Below, piece by piece: positions 41,891 to 50,814 of a DNA stretch of 64,000 nt; within the stretch, counting starts at the first letter, position 1, and each line of letters opens with the position of its first letter. Under the pieces are notes generated by a model. The model saw nothing but the letters and a program-made list of their open reading frames with translations, was not told where the DNA came from and did not search any database. Position numbers and translations under genes: made by a program. The DNA comes from SXOA01 sp051004015 (GTDB lineage: Bacteria; Planctomycetota; Planctomycetia; Pirellulales; Pirellulaceae): contig JBPCKT010000149.1 in NCBI GenBank assembly GCA_051004015.1, positions 14,802 through 78,801 on the forward strand. Direction: 5' to 3'.

Positions 41891-42277
41891 ATGGCAAACG
41901 GTAACGAGACAGAAACGAAGCCTAACTTGACTTCAACCATGAACATGGCGGGAGGCGCCGCCGCAGGCGCCGCCGCGGGGGCGCTGATGGGCCCCCTGGG
42001 GGCGGCCGTCGGTGCCGTGGTCGGCGGCATCGCGGGGGCGAACGCCCGCGACATTGCAAGGTCCAGGCCGGTGCAGAAACTGATGTCGGGGGCCTCGTCC
42101 AAGAAAATCGTGGCCAAATTAACGGCCAAGAAAGCACCCGCCAAGAAGAAGCCCGCCAAGAAGGCACCTGTCAAGAAGGCCTCGGCCAAAAAGACACTCG
42201 CCAAGAAAGCATCGGCTAAGAAAGCTCCACCGAAAAAAGGTGCGGCTAAGAAGCCTGTTGCCAAGCGAAAGAAATGA
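41891..42277 (+). CDS. Histone-H1-like lysine/alanine-rich protein with glycine zipper
   Basis: 128 residues; ATG at 41891 with AGGAG 10 bases upstream. Residues about 18-50 are a glycine-zipper stretch (GGAAAGAAAGALMGPLGAAVGAVVGGIAG), a likely membrane or oligomerisation segment. Residues about 70-128 are repeats of the AKK type (KKAPAKKKPAKKAPVKKAS) as in the C-terminal tail of eukaryotic H1 and bacterial HC1/HctA or AlgP-like proteins. The tail should bind DNA or another polyanion. The union of a glycine zipper with an H1-like tail is unusual; it may anchor nucleic acid near a membrane, which is inference. Confidence 0.75.
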   Translation: MANGNETETKPNLTSTMNMAGGAAAGAAAGALMGPLGAAVGAVVGGIAGANARDIARSRPVQKLMSGASSKKIVAKLTAKKAPAKKKPAKKAPVKKASAKKTLAKKASAKKAPPKKGAAKKPVAKRKK

Positions 42278-42340
42278 TGACCTGGCGCTCGCGACCGCGC
42301 CAGGTAGTGACCGCTGGAACCCAAGGACAGTCGCCGTGCC

Positions 42341-44671
42341 TCACTGCCGCACGCGGGCCACCCGCAGGCCGTGCGTGCGGTTCTGAGTTTTCGCGCCCGT
42401 GCCAAAGAAGATGGACGCTCGGCAAAAGCCCGAGTCGAGCTCCCAACATCCGCCGCGCATTGCCTGGGTGACGACTCCGTTTCCCGTGAGCACGTCGTCG
42501 CAGAACTCCCAGACATTGCCGTGCATGTCATGCAGCCCCAGCTGGTTCGGGCGATAGACGCCGACGTGGCTCGGCTGTTTCGGGCGGCTGGCGTGCTCAA
42601 AATTCGCTTGCGCCGGCAGCAACTTCAGCGAAGGCTCGTCACCGTAGAAATCAAAGGCGGTATCCAGACTCTCAATCGGGCCGCCGCGGCAGGCGTATTC
42701 CCATTCCACCTGCGTGGGCAACCGATAGATCCAGCCTGGCTCCTTAACCTTCTCGTTGAGCAGGTCGACGAACTGCCGTGCTTCCTCCCAGCAGAGGCCC
42801 CCCACTGGGAATCGCTTCAACTCTTCCTGCAAAACGCCCTGCACGGTTGGCAATTCGCTCGGTAGTTTTCCCGTCACCTTTTCCCACTCCTCCCGCGTGA
42901 CCTCGTACATCCCAAGAAAAAAGTCCTCGTGGAACTCTGCTTCTTTATCCCCCGGCTTGCCACCGCCGCCGCCGAGGAGCCCCTTTCCCTTGGGAACGAG
43001 CACGAATTGCATCCCCACGGCATTGGTAAATGCCGACACGGCTGCCTGGCGCGGCGGGCTTCCCGACTTAACCCACTTCGCCCCCTGGATTTTGCCATGC
43101 TTGTCTTTGCCCGATGAGTCCTTGAGCACGTCCCCTTCCCCTTCGTCAAAGTGGTAGAGAGCAATCGTGTCCGAATCGGGTTCAAAACGAGGCTTGGGAG
43201 TGAAGTTTTCCTGATACCGCTCCCCGGAGGAGACACGAACCTCGTCGATGTCTCCTTGAAAGGTCACGTCGCGCGCCTTCGGATTGGCCGGAAGGCGGAG
43301 TCGCAGGCGCGACTCCTGAGTCAGGAAGACGATCGGCAGCGGCTCTCCTTGCAATTCGCCGTTGACAAAGAACGAGACACCCTTCGGGCCGCTGCAGAGC
43401 GCGACATGCGCAGCTTGGCCCTCCACGATCTTGTCGCTCGCATAGATGGTTGGCGCAGGACGCGACGTCGGTCCGCCCGCCGCCCATTTGGGACCTGGAT
43501 AGCGATTTCTTACCGACAGCCAGACCGGATGCACCATGAACACCAGGGATGCTTCGCCGTCCTTTGGAAACGGCTCGCGGGGCGTGACCCACCCCTCGAC
43601 CGTCCAGGGTTCCCGTGCCTTCAGAATCATTGCGTCGGTTTCGAGCTGATCTCCCTCACCAGCAAACCGAAGGGCGTAACCCGCGGGCGCTGCCGCCGCG
43701 GTGGTGGAGGACCTCTTATCCGAGTTGGCTCCACGGGCCTTGATGGCCTGCCTCACGGCATCCACCGGCAAGGCCACGCGAAATCCGATGGAACCTGCGC
43801 GGGTGCTCTGGAAGGGGGTTTCCCTGCTCGACGCGCGGGCGTGCGTGGGAGGGCCTCCCCAACTTCCTCCGCGAACCACGCGCATCGAGCCGGTGGTCGT
43901 GGGACTCGCGGAACTGGGGCCGGCGGGGTCGATCGCCGGCCGTTTCGTCCAGAGAGCGTAGTAGGTCGCGCTCCAGCGGTCCTGCACCCACTCCCATACA
44001 TTGCCGTGAATGTCGTGCAAGCCGAACGGATTGGCCTGCAACTCTCCCACCGCGTGCGAGCGGCCGCCGGACGCGCCGCCGATCCAGCCGGCCGCGGGCA
44101 AGCCCTCCTCCGCGCCACCCGTCCAATACAAAGTCGTCGTTCCGGCTCGGCAGGCATATTCCCACTCGGCCTCCGTCGGCAACCGGTAGCCGGTCCCTGC
44201 CAGCATCGTCACGGTTTCGCCGCTGCGTCTGTAATCTGGCTGGAAGTTCTCTTGCTGACTGAGCTTGGCACAGAATTCAGCAGCATCGTTCCAACTCACG
44301 TTCTCGACAGGGAGGCCGGCAGTTTCAGTTCCTTCGATGGCGTCTTTTTTTTCTCCTTTCGGCGAAAACTGGGAGGGATTCTTTCCCATAACTTGCTCAT
44401 AGGCGCCCTGCGTCACCTCATGGATGCCCAGATATACAGCCTTCGTAATGATCACCTTGTGCCGCGGCCCTTCGCTCTGAATGGCATTGGGCCGGTATTC
44501 GTTGTCGTCAGGAATCTTCAAAGCGTCTTCGATTTCCTCCGGACTGCTTCCCATCATAAACTCGCCCGGCGGAATCAGAACGAACTTCATGTCGAGGCTG
44601 TTCTTGGTATTCCACCGGTACTCCGAGAGATTTGGCCCATTCTTTTTGATGCTGCCCGGCCGTTGCAGCAT
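42341..44671 (-). CDS. C-terminal part of the split SUMF1 kinase (SUMF1-LamG-SUMF1)
   Basis: 776 codons in the frame that follows the one-base insertion near 44606-44607. It begins in sense with NSLDMKFVLIPPGEFMMG, the start of a third SUMF1 (formylglycine-generating-enzyme-like) domain, with GYRLPTEAEWEYACRAG and GLHDIHGNVWEWVQDRW; about residues 325-540 are a concanavalin/LamG-like domain (LRFAGEGDQLETDAMI, GDIDEVRVSSGERYQENF); a fourth SUMF1 domain follows, ending GLHDMHGNVWEFCDD and GLRVARVRQ. If translated separately the start could be ATG 44671 or 44587. With one G removed it joins the upstream kinase as a 2018-residue protein. Confidence 0.85.
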   Translation of the reverse strand: MLQRPGSIKKNGPNLSEYRWNTKNSLDMKFVLIPPGEFMMGSSPEEIEDALKIPDDNEYRPNAIQSEGPRHKVIITKAVYLGIHEVTQGAYEQVMGKNPSQFSPKGEKKDAIEGTETAGLPVENVSWNDAAEFCAKLSQQENFQPDYRRSGETVTMLAGTGYRLPTEAEWEYACRAGTTTLYWTGGAEEGLPAAGWIGGASGGRSHAVGELQANPFGLHDIHGNVWEWVQDRWSATYYALWTKRPAIDPAGPSSASPTTTGSMRVVRGGSWGGPPTHARASSRETPFQSTRAGSIGFRVALPVDAVRQAIKARGANSDKRSSTTAAAAPAGYALRFAGEGDQLETDAMILKAREPWTVEGWVTPREPFPKDGEASLVFMVHPVWLSVRNRYPGPKWAAGGPTSRPAPTIYASDKIVEGQAAHVALCSGPKGVSFFVNGELQGEPLPIVFLTQESRLRLRLPANPKARDVTFQGDIDEVRVSSGERYQENFTPKPRFEPDSDTIALYHFDEGEGDVLKDSSGKDKHGKIQGAKWVKSGSPPRQAAVSAFTNAVGMQFVLVPKGKGLLGGGGGKPGDKEAEFHEDFFLGMYEVTREEWEKVTGKLPSELPTVQGVLQEELKRFPVGGLCWEEARQFVDLLNEKVKEPGWIYRLPTQVEWEYACRGGPIESLDTAFDFYGDEPSLKLLPAQANFEHASRPKQPSHVGVYRPNQLGLHDMHGNVWEFCDDVLTGNGVVTQAMRGGCWELDSGFCRASIFFGTGAKTQNRTHGLRVARVRQ

Positions 44672-47600
44672 CGAAAGGGGCTTTCGCCGGGACTAGTTGC
44701 CTGGCTTGATCACGCACCGCATCCACGGTCAGCACGACCCGAAAACCGATGCCAAAGTGGACTTCCGGAACGTCAGCGTAGCGATTCGAAGCGCGGCAGT
44801 GGGACGCGTGGCGGGACGCAGCCCCTCCCCGGAGAACAGGCAGGGAACCGCCGGCTGGGTAGGGACTGCTGGGGTCGATAGCTGGCTCTTTCTGGAATTT
44901 TCCGTACCAGGCCGGATCCCACCCATCCTGCACCCATTCCCAAACATTGCCGTGCATGTCGTAGAGCCCGAAAGGATTGGCCCTCAGCTCCCCCACTGGA
45001 TGCGTCTTTCTGCCGGCATTCGTGCCGAACCAGCCGGTCAGCAACAAGTCTTTCTCCCCGTCGCCGTTCCAATACCTGGTGGTGGTGCCGGCGCGGCAGG
45101 CGAATTCCCATTCCGCCTCCGTGGGCAAACGGTAGCCGTCGCCGCCCAGCGGCGCCGGCCTTTCGCCCACCCGCGAATGGAGCGGCTTGAGTTCCTCCAA
45201 CTGGCAGAGTTTCGTGCAGAATTCCGCGGCGTCGTTCCAATTCACCGATTCTACCGGGTAGCTCGTCGTGTCGATTCCGATAACGGAGTCCTTTCCTGGC
45301 CCCGTGGCGGCAAAGCTGGATGGATTCTTCCCCATTACCTTTTCGTACTGGGCCTGCGTTACTTCTACGACGCCGAGATAAATAGGTCGCGTCAGGATGA
45401 CTTTGTGCCTGGGACCCTCCGTCTTGACGCACTTTTGCGATTGCTTGTCAGTCGGTGTGATGAAAGCCAGGGCCGTTTCAATCTCCTCCGGCGTACTTCC
45501 CATTATGAACTCGCCGGGCGGGATGAGGACGAACGTCATATCAATAGTGTTTTTGTGTTCCAGCGGCACGCCGAGGTAATTCGCCCATTCTTCCTGGTGC
45601 TTCCTCGCTTGCTTCGCGTCAAACGGCGCGATTGCCGGCGCTGGTGCATCTTTCGGCCAGCCCTGCCAGCCTGTCGATGCAATAGCCGGCTTTGTATTTC
45701 GCTCCGCAATCGCCGCCTTTACCGCATCGACGGGGAGAGATACCCGAAAGCCAACGTACGGGGCGCGGGAGGGCGGGTCGAAGGCGTCGCGATACGCGGC
45801 AGAGCAGCGGGACGCGGGGTAAAACCAATCACCGCCGCGAATAACGCGCCGGGAGCCGGTGGAAGCCGGGCCACTTGGGTTCAGTGCGGGCTTTTCCTGG
45901 AACTGCCTGTAGTAATTCGGTTCCCACCAATCCTGCACCCATTCCCAGACGTTGCCGTGGATGTCGTACAGTCCTAATGGATTCGCTTTTAACGCTGCCG
46001 AAGCGTGCGTGCGGCGGCCCGAGTTCGCGCCAAACCATGCGGACTGGACAAGCTGTTCCTCCGGTTCGCCGATCCAGTATTTCGCGGTTGTTCCGGCCCG
46101 GCAGGCGAACTCCCACTGGGCCTCGGTCGGCAGCCGGTAGCCCGTCCCTTCCAACCTCGTCACGGTCTCGCCGCTCCGCAAGTAGAACGGTTTCAACTTC
46201 TCTGTATCGCTGAGCTTCGAGCAGAACTCCGCCGCGTCGTTCCAACTCACTGTCTCGACGGGGTGCGTCTCAGTGTCGTGGCCGATGCCGGCGTCCTTCC
46301 CAGGCCCGGCGGCGGCAAAGTAGGACGGATTTTGCCCTATGACTTTCTCGTACTCTGCCTGGGTTACTTCGTTGACGCCCAGGTAGACCGCCTGAGTCAG
46401 AATCACTTTGTGCTGTGGGGCTTCGCTGCGGATGCATTCCCGCCAGTACTTGTTCTCGCCGGCGACGACGATTGCCGCTTCGATCTCAGCAGCCGTTGAG
46501 CCCATCATGAACTCTCCGGGTGGGATGAGGACGAACTTCATGTCGATGGAGTTCTTATATTCCACTGGCACGCCCAGGTAGTTGGCCCATTCCTGCTGAT
46601 GCTTCCTGGCCTGTTTGGCATCAAACGGCGCGATCGCCGGGGCGGGAGCATCCTTCGGCCAGCCGTGCCAGCCGGACTTGGCGAGTTGGGGCAAATCACC
46701 TTGGCCAAGTGATTTGCGCTTGTCAACATCAACCACTTCGACCTTTCCCAGCAAGAGTTTGACGCTCAGGCGAAGGGTTTCCCCTTTCCTAAGCTCGAAC
46801 TTGTCCGTGTAAAATTTCAGTTCGCCACAGGTGACGGTCAGGCCATGCTCGCCACTTTGAACTTTGATCTGATGCTTCTTATCGGCCCCCTGGAACGTCG
46901 CACCCTTGTCGTCGAGCACGACCTTGATCGTGTCATCGTTGATTTCGATCCGAATCGTTCCCTTGAGCGTCTCCAAATAGAAAACGACTCCCAAAACGAG
47001 CAGGAGGGCTCCACCGCCAACTGCGGCGGCAACCAGCGGCCAGCGGGGGAAAACGCCGCGTTTTGGCTTTCCTTGGGAGGGCCGACGCGCGGGGTCAATC
47101 CTCGGCGCGGTGTCGGCGGAGGGAGACGAAATCTGTTCATGCGTCGGGGCTTCGCTTTTGGTCGCTGGTTGGCCGTCAGGAGCGCCGCGTTCCAGGAGAG
47201 CGCTCAGATTGGCGCTCTGGCAAAACGGCGCCAGGGTCTCTGCCAGCTCTTCCGGCGTGGCAAACCGGTCGGCTGGATCCTTAGCCAGCATCTTGTGAAT
47301 GATGGCGGCCAGTCTCGGCGGAATGTCCGAGCGGCACGACTGGATCGCCGGAGGCTCTTTGGTGGCGAGTGCCAGGATCTTTTTCACCGGCGTATCAAAC
47401 TTTTCGCCGGCAAACGGAGCAGCGCCCGTCAGCAGGCGATAGAGCGTCGCCCCCAGAGAATAAATATCGGCCCGGATATCGACGCCGTGCGTATCGCTCC
47501 CTTGCTCGGGAGCCATGTAGTCGATCGTTCCCATCATCTGGCCGGTGGAGGTGAGCCCCTGGTGGTCGGGGGAAAGGGCTTCCGACAGCAGGGCCAGACC

Positions 47601-48398
47601 CAGGTCTAGGATTTTCAGTGTCGGCGGAGACTTTTTGCGAGGAGACTGCGCGAGGATCAGGTTCGAGGGCTTGATGTCGCGATGCACCATGCCGTGCTCG
47701 TGGGCCTCTTGCAGTCCAAGTGCGGCCTGGCGGACCAACTCGCAGGCGTCCGCCACCGGCAGCGGGCCGATGTTCCTGGCAAGCTGTGAGAGGTCGGCTC
47801 CTTCGACATACTCCATCACCAGGAAGTGCGTGCCGTCCTCGTCGCCCGCGTCCATCGCCCGCACGATATTCGGATGATCGAGGCGTCCCACCGCCTTCAT
47901 CTCGCGCTGGAAGCGGGCCACGCTCCCCCCATCGCGCATCCGCCCCTCCGGCAGCACCTTGAGGGCGACGACTTTGTCCAGCCGCATGTGCAGAGCTTTA
48001 TAGACCGCCCCCATTCCTCCTTCGCCCAGCTTGGTCAGCAGCTTGTACTCACGGATCGTCTCAAGCGGCAGCGCCTCGTCCTTGGCGATGGTGGAAGCTC
48101 CCGCGAGGACAATCGTTGTGGGTGCCCCTTCGGCGTCGGAAGTTGCGCTGCCTGCCAGGGCTGACACTCGCTCGATGGCCACGCGGCAGGCGGGCTCCGC
48201 CGCGAATGGGCTGGGCCGTGACTCCTCCAGCAGTGCAGCGAGGACGGTGTCCGCCGAGTCGCCGATGATGGTTTCGAGCGACCGCTGACAATTCGGGCAG
48301 CTTTCGACATGCGATGCCACGGCTGTGAGCGCGGCCTCGTCGAGATCGCCGGCTTGGAAGGAGTCGAGCTCGGCGCGGGTTGGGCAGGGTTGGGACAT
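44508..48398 (-). CDS. Ser/Thr kinase with tandem SUMF1 domains, frameshifted
   Basis: 1296 codons before the stop caused by the frameshift. Residues 1-40 hold a zinc-finger-like HVESCPNCQ. Kinase domain about 118-395: LGEGGMGAVYKA, Lys in VVALKVLPEG, HRDIKPSNLIL, then LDLGLALL in place of DFG, GTIDYMAPEQ. Membrane helix about 450-475. Two SUMF1-type domains follow (starting VEYKNSIDMKFVLIPPGEFMMG and LEHKNTIDMTFVLIPPGEFIMG) each preceded by the same linker KDAPAPAIAPFDAKQARKHQ. The third domain starts at EYQEQPRH, where an extra G at 44606-44607 shifts the frame. SUMF1 domains in such kinases are probably ligand-binding. The sigma gene at 48530 lies upstream. Confidence 0.88.
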   Translation of the reverse strand: MSQPCPTRAELDSFQAGDLDEAALTAVASHVESCPNCQRSLETIIGDSADTVLAALLEESRPSPFAAEPACRVAIERVSALAGSATSDAEGAPTTIVLAGASTIAKDEALPLETIREYKLLTKLGEGGMGAVYKALHMRLDKVVALKVLPEGRMRDGGSVARFQREMKAVGRLDHPNIVRAMDAGDEDGTHFLVMEYVEGADLSQLARNIGPLPVADACELVRQAALGLQEAHEHGMVHRDIKPSNLILAQSPRKKSPPTLKILDLGLALLSEALSPDHQGLTSTGQMMGTIDYMAPEQGSDTHGVDIRADIYSLGATLYRLLTGAAPFAGEKFDTPVKKILALATKEPPAIQSCRSDIPPRLAAIIHKMLAKDPADRFATPEELAETLAPFCQSANLSALLERGAPDGQPATKSEAPTHEQISSPSADTAPRIDPARRPSQGKPKRGVFPRWPLVAAAVGGGALLLVLGVVFYLETLKGTIRIEINDDTIKVVLDDKGATFQGADKKHQIKVQSGEHGLTVTCGELKFYTDKFELRKGETLRLSVKLLLGKVEVVDVDKRKSLGQGDLPQLAKSGWHGWPKDAPAPAIAPFDAKQARKHQQEWANYLGVPVEYKNSIDMKFVLIPPGEFMMGSTAAEIEAAIVVAGENKYWRECIRSEAPQHKVILTQAVYLGVNEVTQAEYEKVIGQNPSYFAAAGPGKDAGIGHDTETHPVETVSWNDAAEFCSKLSDTEKLKPFYLRSGETVTRLEGTGYRLPTEAQWEFACRAGTTAKYWIGEPEEQLVQSAWFGANSGRRTHASAALKANPLGLYDIHGNVWEWVQDWWEPNYYRQFQEKPALNPSGPASTGSRRVIRGGDWFYPASRCSAAYRDAFDPPSRAPYVGFRVSLPVDAVKAAIAERNTKPAIASTGWQGWPKDAPAPAIAPFDAKQARKHQEEWANYLGVPLEHKNTIDMTFVLIPPGEFIMGSTPEEIETALAFITPTDKQSQKCVKTEGPRHKVILTRPIYLGVVEVTQAQYEKVMGKNPSSFAATGPGKDSVIGIDTTSYPVESVNWNDAAEFCTKLCQLEELKPLHSRVGERPAPLGGDGYRLPTEAEWEFACRAGTTTRYWNGDGEKDLLLTGWFGTNAGRKTHPVGELRANPFGLYDMHGNVWEWVQDGWDPAWYGKFQKEPAIDPSSPYPAGGSLPVLRGGAASRHASHCRASNRYADVPEVHFGIGFRVVLTVDAVRDQARQLVPAKAPFDAATAGQHQKEWAKSLGVPVEYQEQPRHEVRSDSAGRVYDGKQSGGNRRRFEDS

Positions 48399-48481
48399 GG
48401 GGGCGATTCTGCTGCGATTGTGAGCCTTTCTAGTAGAATCGCGGAGCGCTTACAAATCCACTCCTCGGAGGGGGAGGACGG

Positions 48482-48552
48482 GAATGACGAAGCCCGAATG
48501 GCGAATGAGAGGAACTCGTCATGCATTCGTCATTTGGAATTCGTCATTCGGA
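48482..48552. repeat. Heptamer arrays (GAATGAC type) in inverted arms
   Basis: Left: GAATGAC, GAAGCCC, GAATGGC, GAATGAG (48482-48509). Right, opposite strand: ATTCGTC, ATTTGGA, ATTCGTC, ATTCGGA (48525-48552). The right arm encodes the last residues and TGA stop (48530-48532) of the ECF sigma gene. Same family as at 32082 and 32633. Confidence 0.88.
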
Positions 48553-49159
48553 ACTCCGGCTCTAGCCCTTCCAGCTCAATCCGCAATCGCTTCAGGACGC
48601 GCGAGCGCGCGACATAGACAGCGCCGACGGTCATTTCCAAATCGGCGGCCACGTCGGCGGGGCGGCGGCCTTCCACGGCCGTTTGCATGCAAGCTTGCCA
48701 GGTATGGTCGGCGAACTCGGGGCGGACAAGTTCCAAGGCGCGGCGGATCAAGTCCGCATGACTATTCGCATCCTCCGCGATTCCACTCTCCGACAGCCGC
48801 TCGGGGAGCGCTTGCAGCATCGCCTGGGCCTCGCTGCCACCCGCGGCCGAAGGCTGGGCGGCTCGCTTTCGCAAATGGTCGCACGCTCGCCGGTACGCGA
48901 TGGTCCCCAGCCAACTGCGAAAGCGGTCCGTCGGCAGGTCCTTGCGGAATTGAGATAGGCTGGCAAAAACGGATTGAAAAACGTCCTGCACGATGTCGGC
49001 TGCATCGTGTTCCTTAAATCCGGCGGCCCGCACCCATCCATAGACCACCGGTCCATAGAGCTCCGACAATCGCCGCCACGCGTCCTTATTGCGCGCCAAG
49101 ACGAGGTGGAGCAGGCTGGACGAAGTACCCGAACCGGTTTCTTGCTCAACGTCGTTCAT
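48530..49159 (-). CDS. ECF-type RNA polymerase sigma factor
   Basis: 209 residues. Region 2: DAADIVQDVFQSVFASLSQFRKDLPTDRFRSWLGTIAYRRACDHLRKR; region 4: FADHTWQACMQTAVEGRRPADVAADLEMTVGAVYVARSRVLKRLRIELEGLE. The C-terminus RMTNSK is encoded by a heptamer repeat, so the original end may have been changed. The start is 7 bp after the trpE stop and the SUMF1 kinase follows 131 bp downstream. It is a second kinase/sigma pair, in reversed order to that at 12944-15501. Substrate promoters unknown. Confidence 0.92.
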   Translation of the reverse strand: MNDVEQETGSGTSSSLLHLVLARNKDAWRRLSELYGPVVYGWVRAAGFKEHDAADIVQDVFQSVFASLSQFRKDLPTDRFRSWLGTIAYRRACDHLRKRAAQPSAAGGSEAQAMLQALPERLSESGIAEDANSHADLIRRALELVRPEFADHTWQACMQTAVEGRRPADVAADLEMTVGAVYVARSRVLKRLRIELEGLEPEFRMTNSK

Positions 49160-49166
49160 GGAAGCC

Positions 49167-50657
49167 TTACCCCAGTCGGGCCTGCGTCACCTCAATGGCC
49201 TTGAGGAGTCCCCGGGCCTTGTTGAGTGTTTCCTGATACTCGGCTTCGGGGTCGCTGTCGGCGACGATGCCAGCGCCGGCCTGAATGTAGGCGTTGTCCC
49301 CTTGGACGACGAGGGTGCGGAGGGCAATGCAGGTGTCCATGTTGCCGCTGTAGTCGATGTAGCCGACCGCGCCGGCGTAGGGGCCGCGGCGATGGGGCTC
49401 CAACTCATCAATGATTTGCATGGCTCGGACTTTGGGAGCGCCGGAAACCGTGCCCGCGGGGAGGCAGGCCTTAAGAGCGTCGAAGGCGTCGCAATCCGGG
49501 CGAAGCTGGGCCGTGACGTTGGAGGTGATGTGCATCACATGGCTGTAGCGCTCGATGACCATCACGTCGGAGAGTTTCACGGTTCCAAACTTCGCCACGC
49601 GGCCGACGTCGTTGCGGCCCAGGTCCACCAGCATCACGTGTTCGGCCCGCTCCTTCGGGTCAGCGAGCAGCTCTTCCGCCAGGCGGCGGTCTTCATCGTC
49701 TGTCGCGCCCCGTTTGCGAGTGCCGGCCAGCGGGCGGACCGTCACCTTCCCGTCCACCACGCGGCACATGATTTCCGGCGAGCTGCCGACGAGCGTAACG
49801 TCCGGCGTCCGGACGAAGAACATGAACGGGCTGGGATTGACGACCCGGAGTGTGCGATAAACTTCAAACGGGTCGCTCTTCAGTTGCAGCTTGAGCCGCT
49901 GGCTGATCACGACCTGGAAAATGTCGCCGGCGCGGATGTATTCGACGCATTTGCGGACGGCGTTTTCAAAGTCGGCCTGACGGAAGTTGGACTCGTAGGC
50001 GATTTTTGGATCACCCTTGGTGGCGATGTCGGTTGGCGGCAGGGCGGAGGCACGCGAGAGCTTGACCACCAATTCGTCGACCCGCTTCACGGCGTCGTCA
50101 TAAGCGGCCTTCGCGTTGCCGCCATGTTTGTCCAATCGGGCCATGGCGACGACGAACATGGTTTTGCTGACGTTGTCGAAGACGACCATCCGGTCGTAGA
50201 GGCCAAAGCACATGTCTGGCAACTGGCGGTCATCTGACGGAGCATTCGGCAGGTTCTCGACGTAACGGACCACGTCGTAACCCGCGTAGCCGATGGCGCC
50301 TCCTTCGAACGGCGGCAATTCTGGCAAATGTACGGCTTTGAACGGTGCCAGCAGGCTGCGAAGTTTGTCCAGGGGGTCGCTGCACTCCAGTTGCTCGCGG
50401 CGGCCTTCCGATTCAATCGTGACGGCGGTGCCGCGAGCGGTGATTTGCAGAAAGGGGTCCACGGCGAGAAAGCTGTACCGCCCCACCTTTTCGCCGCCGA
50501 TGACGCTCTCGAACAGGCACGCACTGCCGCCGGTATCGATTTGATGAAAAGCGGAGACAGGCGTCAGGGCATCGCTGAGCAGCCGGCGGTAAACCGGCAC
50601 CAGCGAATGTTCCTTCGCCAGCCGCCCAAAGGTCTCGAAGTCGGGAAGATGAGGCAT
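49167..50657 (-). CDS. trpE: Anthranilate synthase component I
   Basis: 496 residues. Converts chorismate plus glutamine-derived ammonia to anthranilate in the first committed step of tryptophan synthesis; works with TrpG, which is not seen here. The chorismate-binding signatures are present: IRAGDIFQVVISQRL, NPSPFMFFV, GSSPE, RPLAGTRKRG, EHVMLVDLGRNDVGRV and GTVSGAPKVRAMQIIDELEPHRRGPYAGAVGYIDYSG. Normal length and start. Aminodeoxychorismate synthase is the alternative but the C-terminal ITDELEPxRRGPYAGAVG pattern and overall length favour TrpE. It leads the minus-strand train into an ECF sigma gene, only 7 bp away. Confidence 0.92.
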   Translation of the reverse strand: MPHLPDFETFGRLAKEHSLVPVYRRLLSDALTPVSAFHQIDTGGSACLFESVIGGEKVGRYSFLAVDPFLQITARGTAVTIESEGRREQLECSDPLDKLRSLLAPFKAVHLPELPPFEGGAIGYAGYDVVRYVENLPNAPSDDRQLPDMCFGLYDRMVVFDNVSKTMFVVAMARLDKHGGNAKAAYDDAVKRVDELVVKLSRASALPPTDIATKGDPKIAYESNFRQADFENAVRKCVEYIRAGDIFQVVISQRLKLQLKSDPFEVYRTLRVVNPSPFMFFVRTPDVTLVGSSPEIMCRVVDGKVTVRPLAGTRKRGATDDEDRRLAEELLADPKERAEHVMLVDLGRNDVGRVAKFGTVKLSDVMVIERYSHVMHITSNVTAQLRPDCDAFDALKACLPAGTVSGAPKVRAMQIIDELEPHRRGPYAGAVGYIDYSGNMDTCIALRTLVVQGDNAYIQAGAGIVADSDPEAEYQETLNKARGLLKAIEVTQARLG

Positions 50658-50694
50658 AGGTCAAGCTTAGCAGCGAGGGAAAGTGCCAACAACG

Positions 50695-50729
50695 GTCAAC
50701 CTTGACACTACAAGGCTTGTCCCTAGAAT
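50695..50729 (+). promoter_or_regulatory. Sigma-70-type promoter for mcsA-mcsB
   Basis: TTGACA (50702-50707), 16-bp spacer, TAGAAT (50724-50729), about 86 bp before the mcsA ATG. The -35 overlaps an inverted repeat GTCAACCTTGAC (50695-50706; arms GTCAA and TTGAC). In Firmicutes mcsA-mcsB is under CtsR; whether this repeat is a heat-shock operator is open. Confidence 0.65.
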
Positions 50730-50814
50730 CACTTGGGCAGCCGTAGTGGTTGTCAGGTAACGGGTTAGTGTCGGCAGTGACACCGGTCAGATTTATCAGG
50801 TTCGCGTGGCTCTT

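Noticed and set aside
41426..41930. Short overlapping open frames in the gap before the H1-like gene
   Set aside because: They conflict with each other, lack starts with ribosome sites and show no family resemblance.
44601..44612. Programmed ribosomal frameshift in the SUMF1 kinase
   Set aside because: No slippery heptamer or downstream pseudoknot is evident at the junction; a single inserted base (mutation or sequencing error) explains it more simply.
50741..50810. tRNA or riboswitch in the mcsA leader
   Set aside because: No cloverleaf, T-loop GGTTCGA-type sequence or known riboswitch core could be found in the 86-bp leader.
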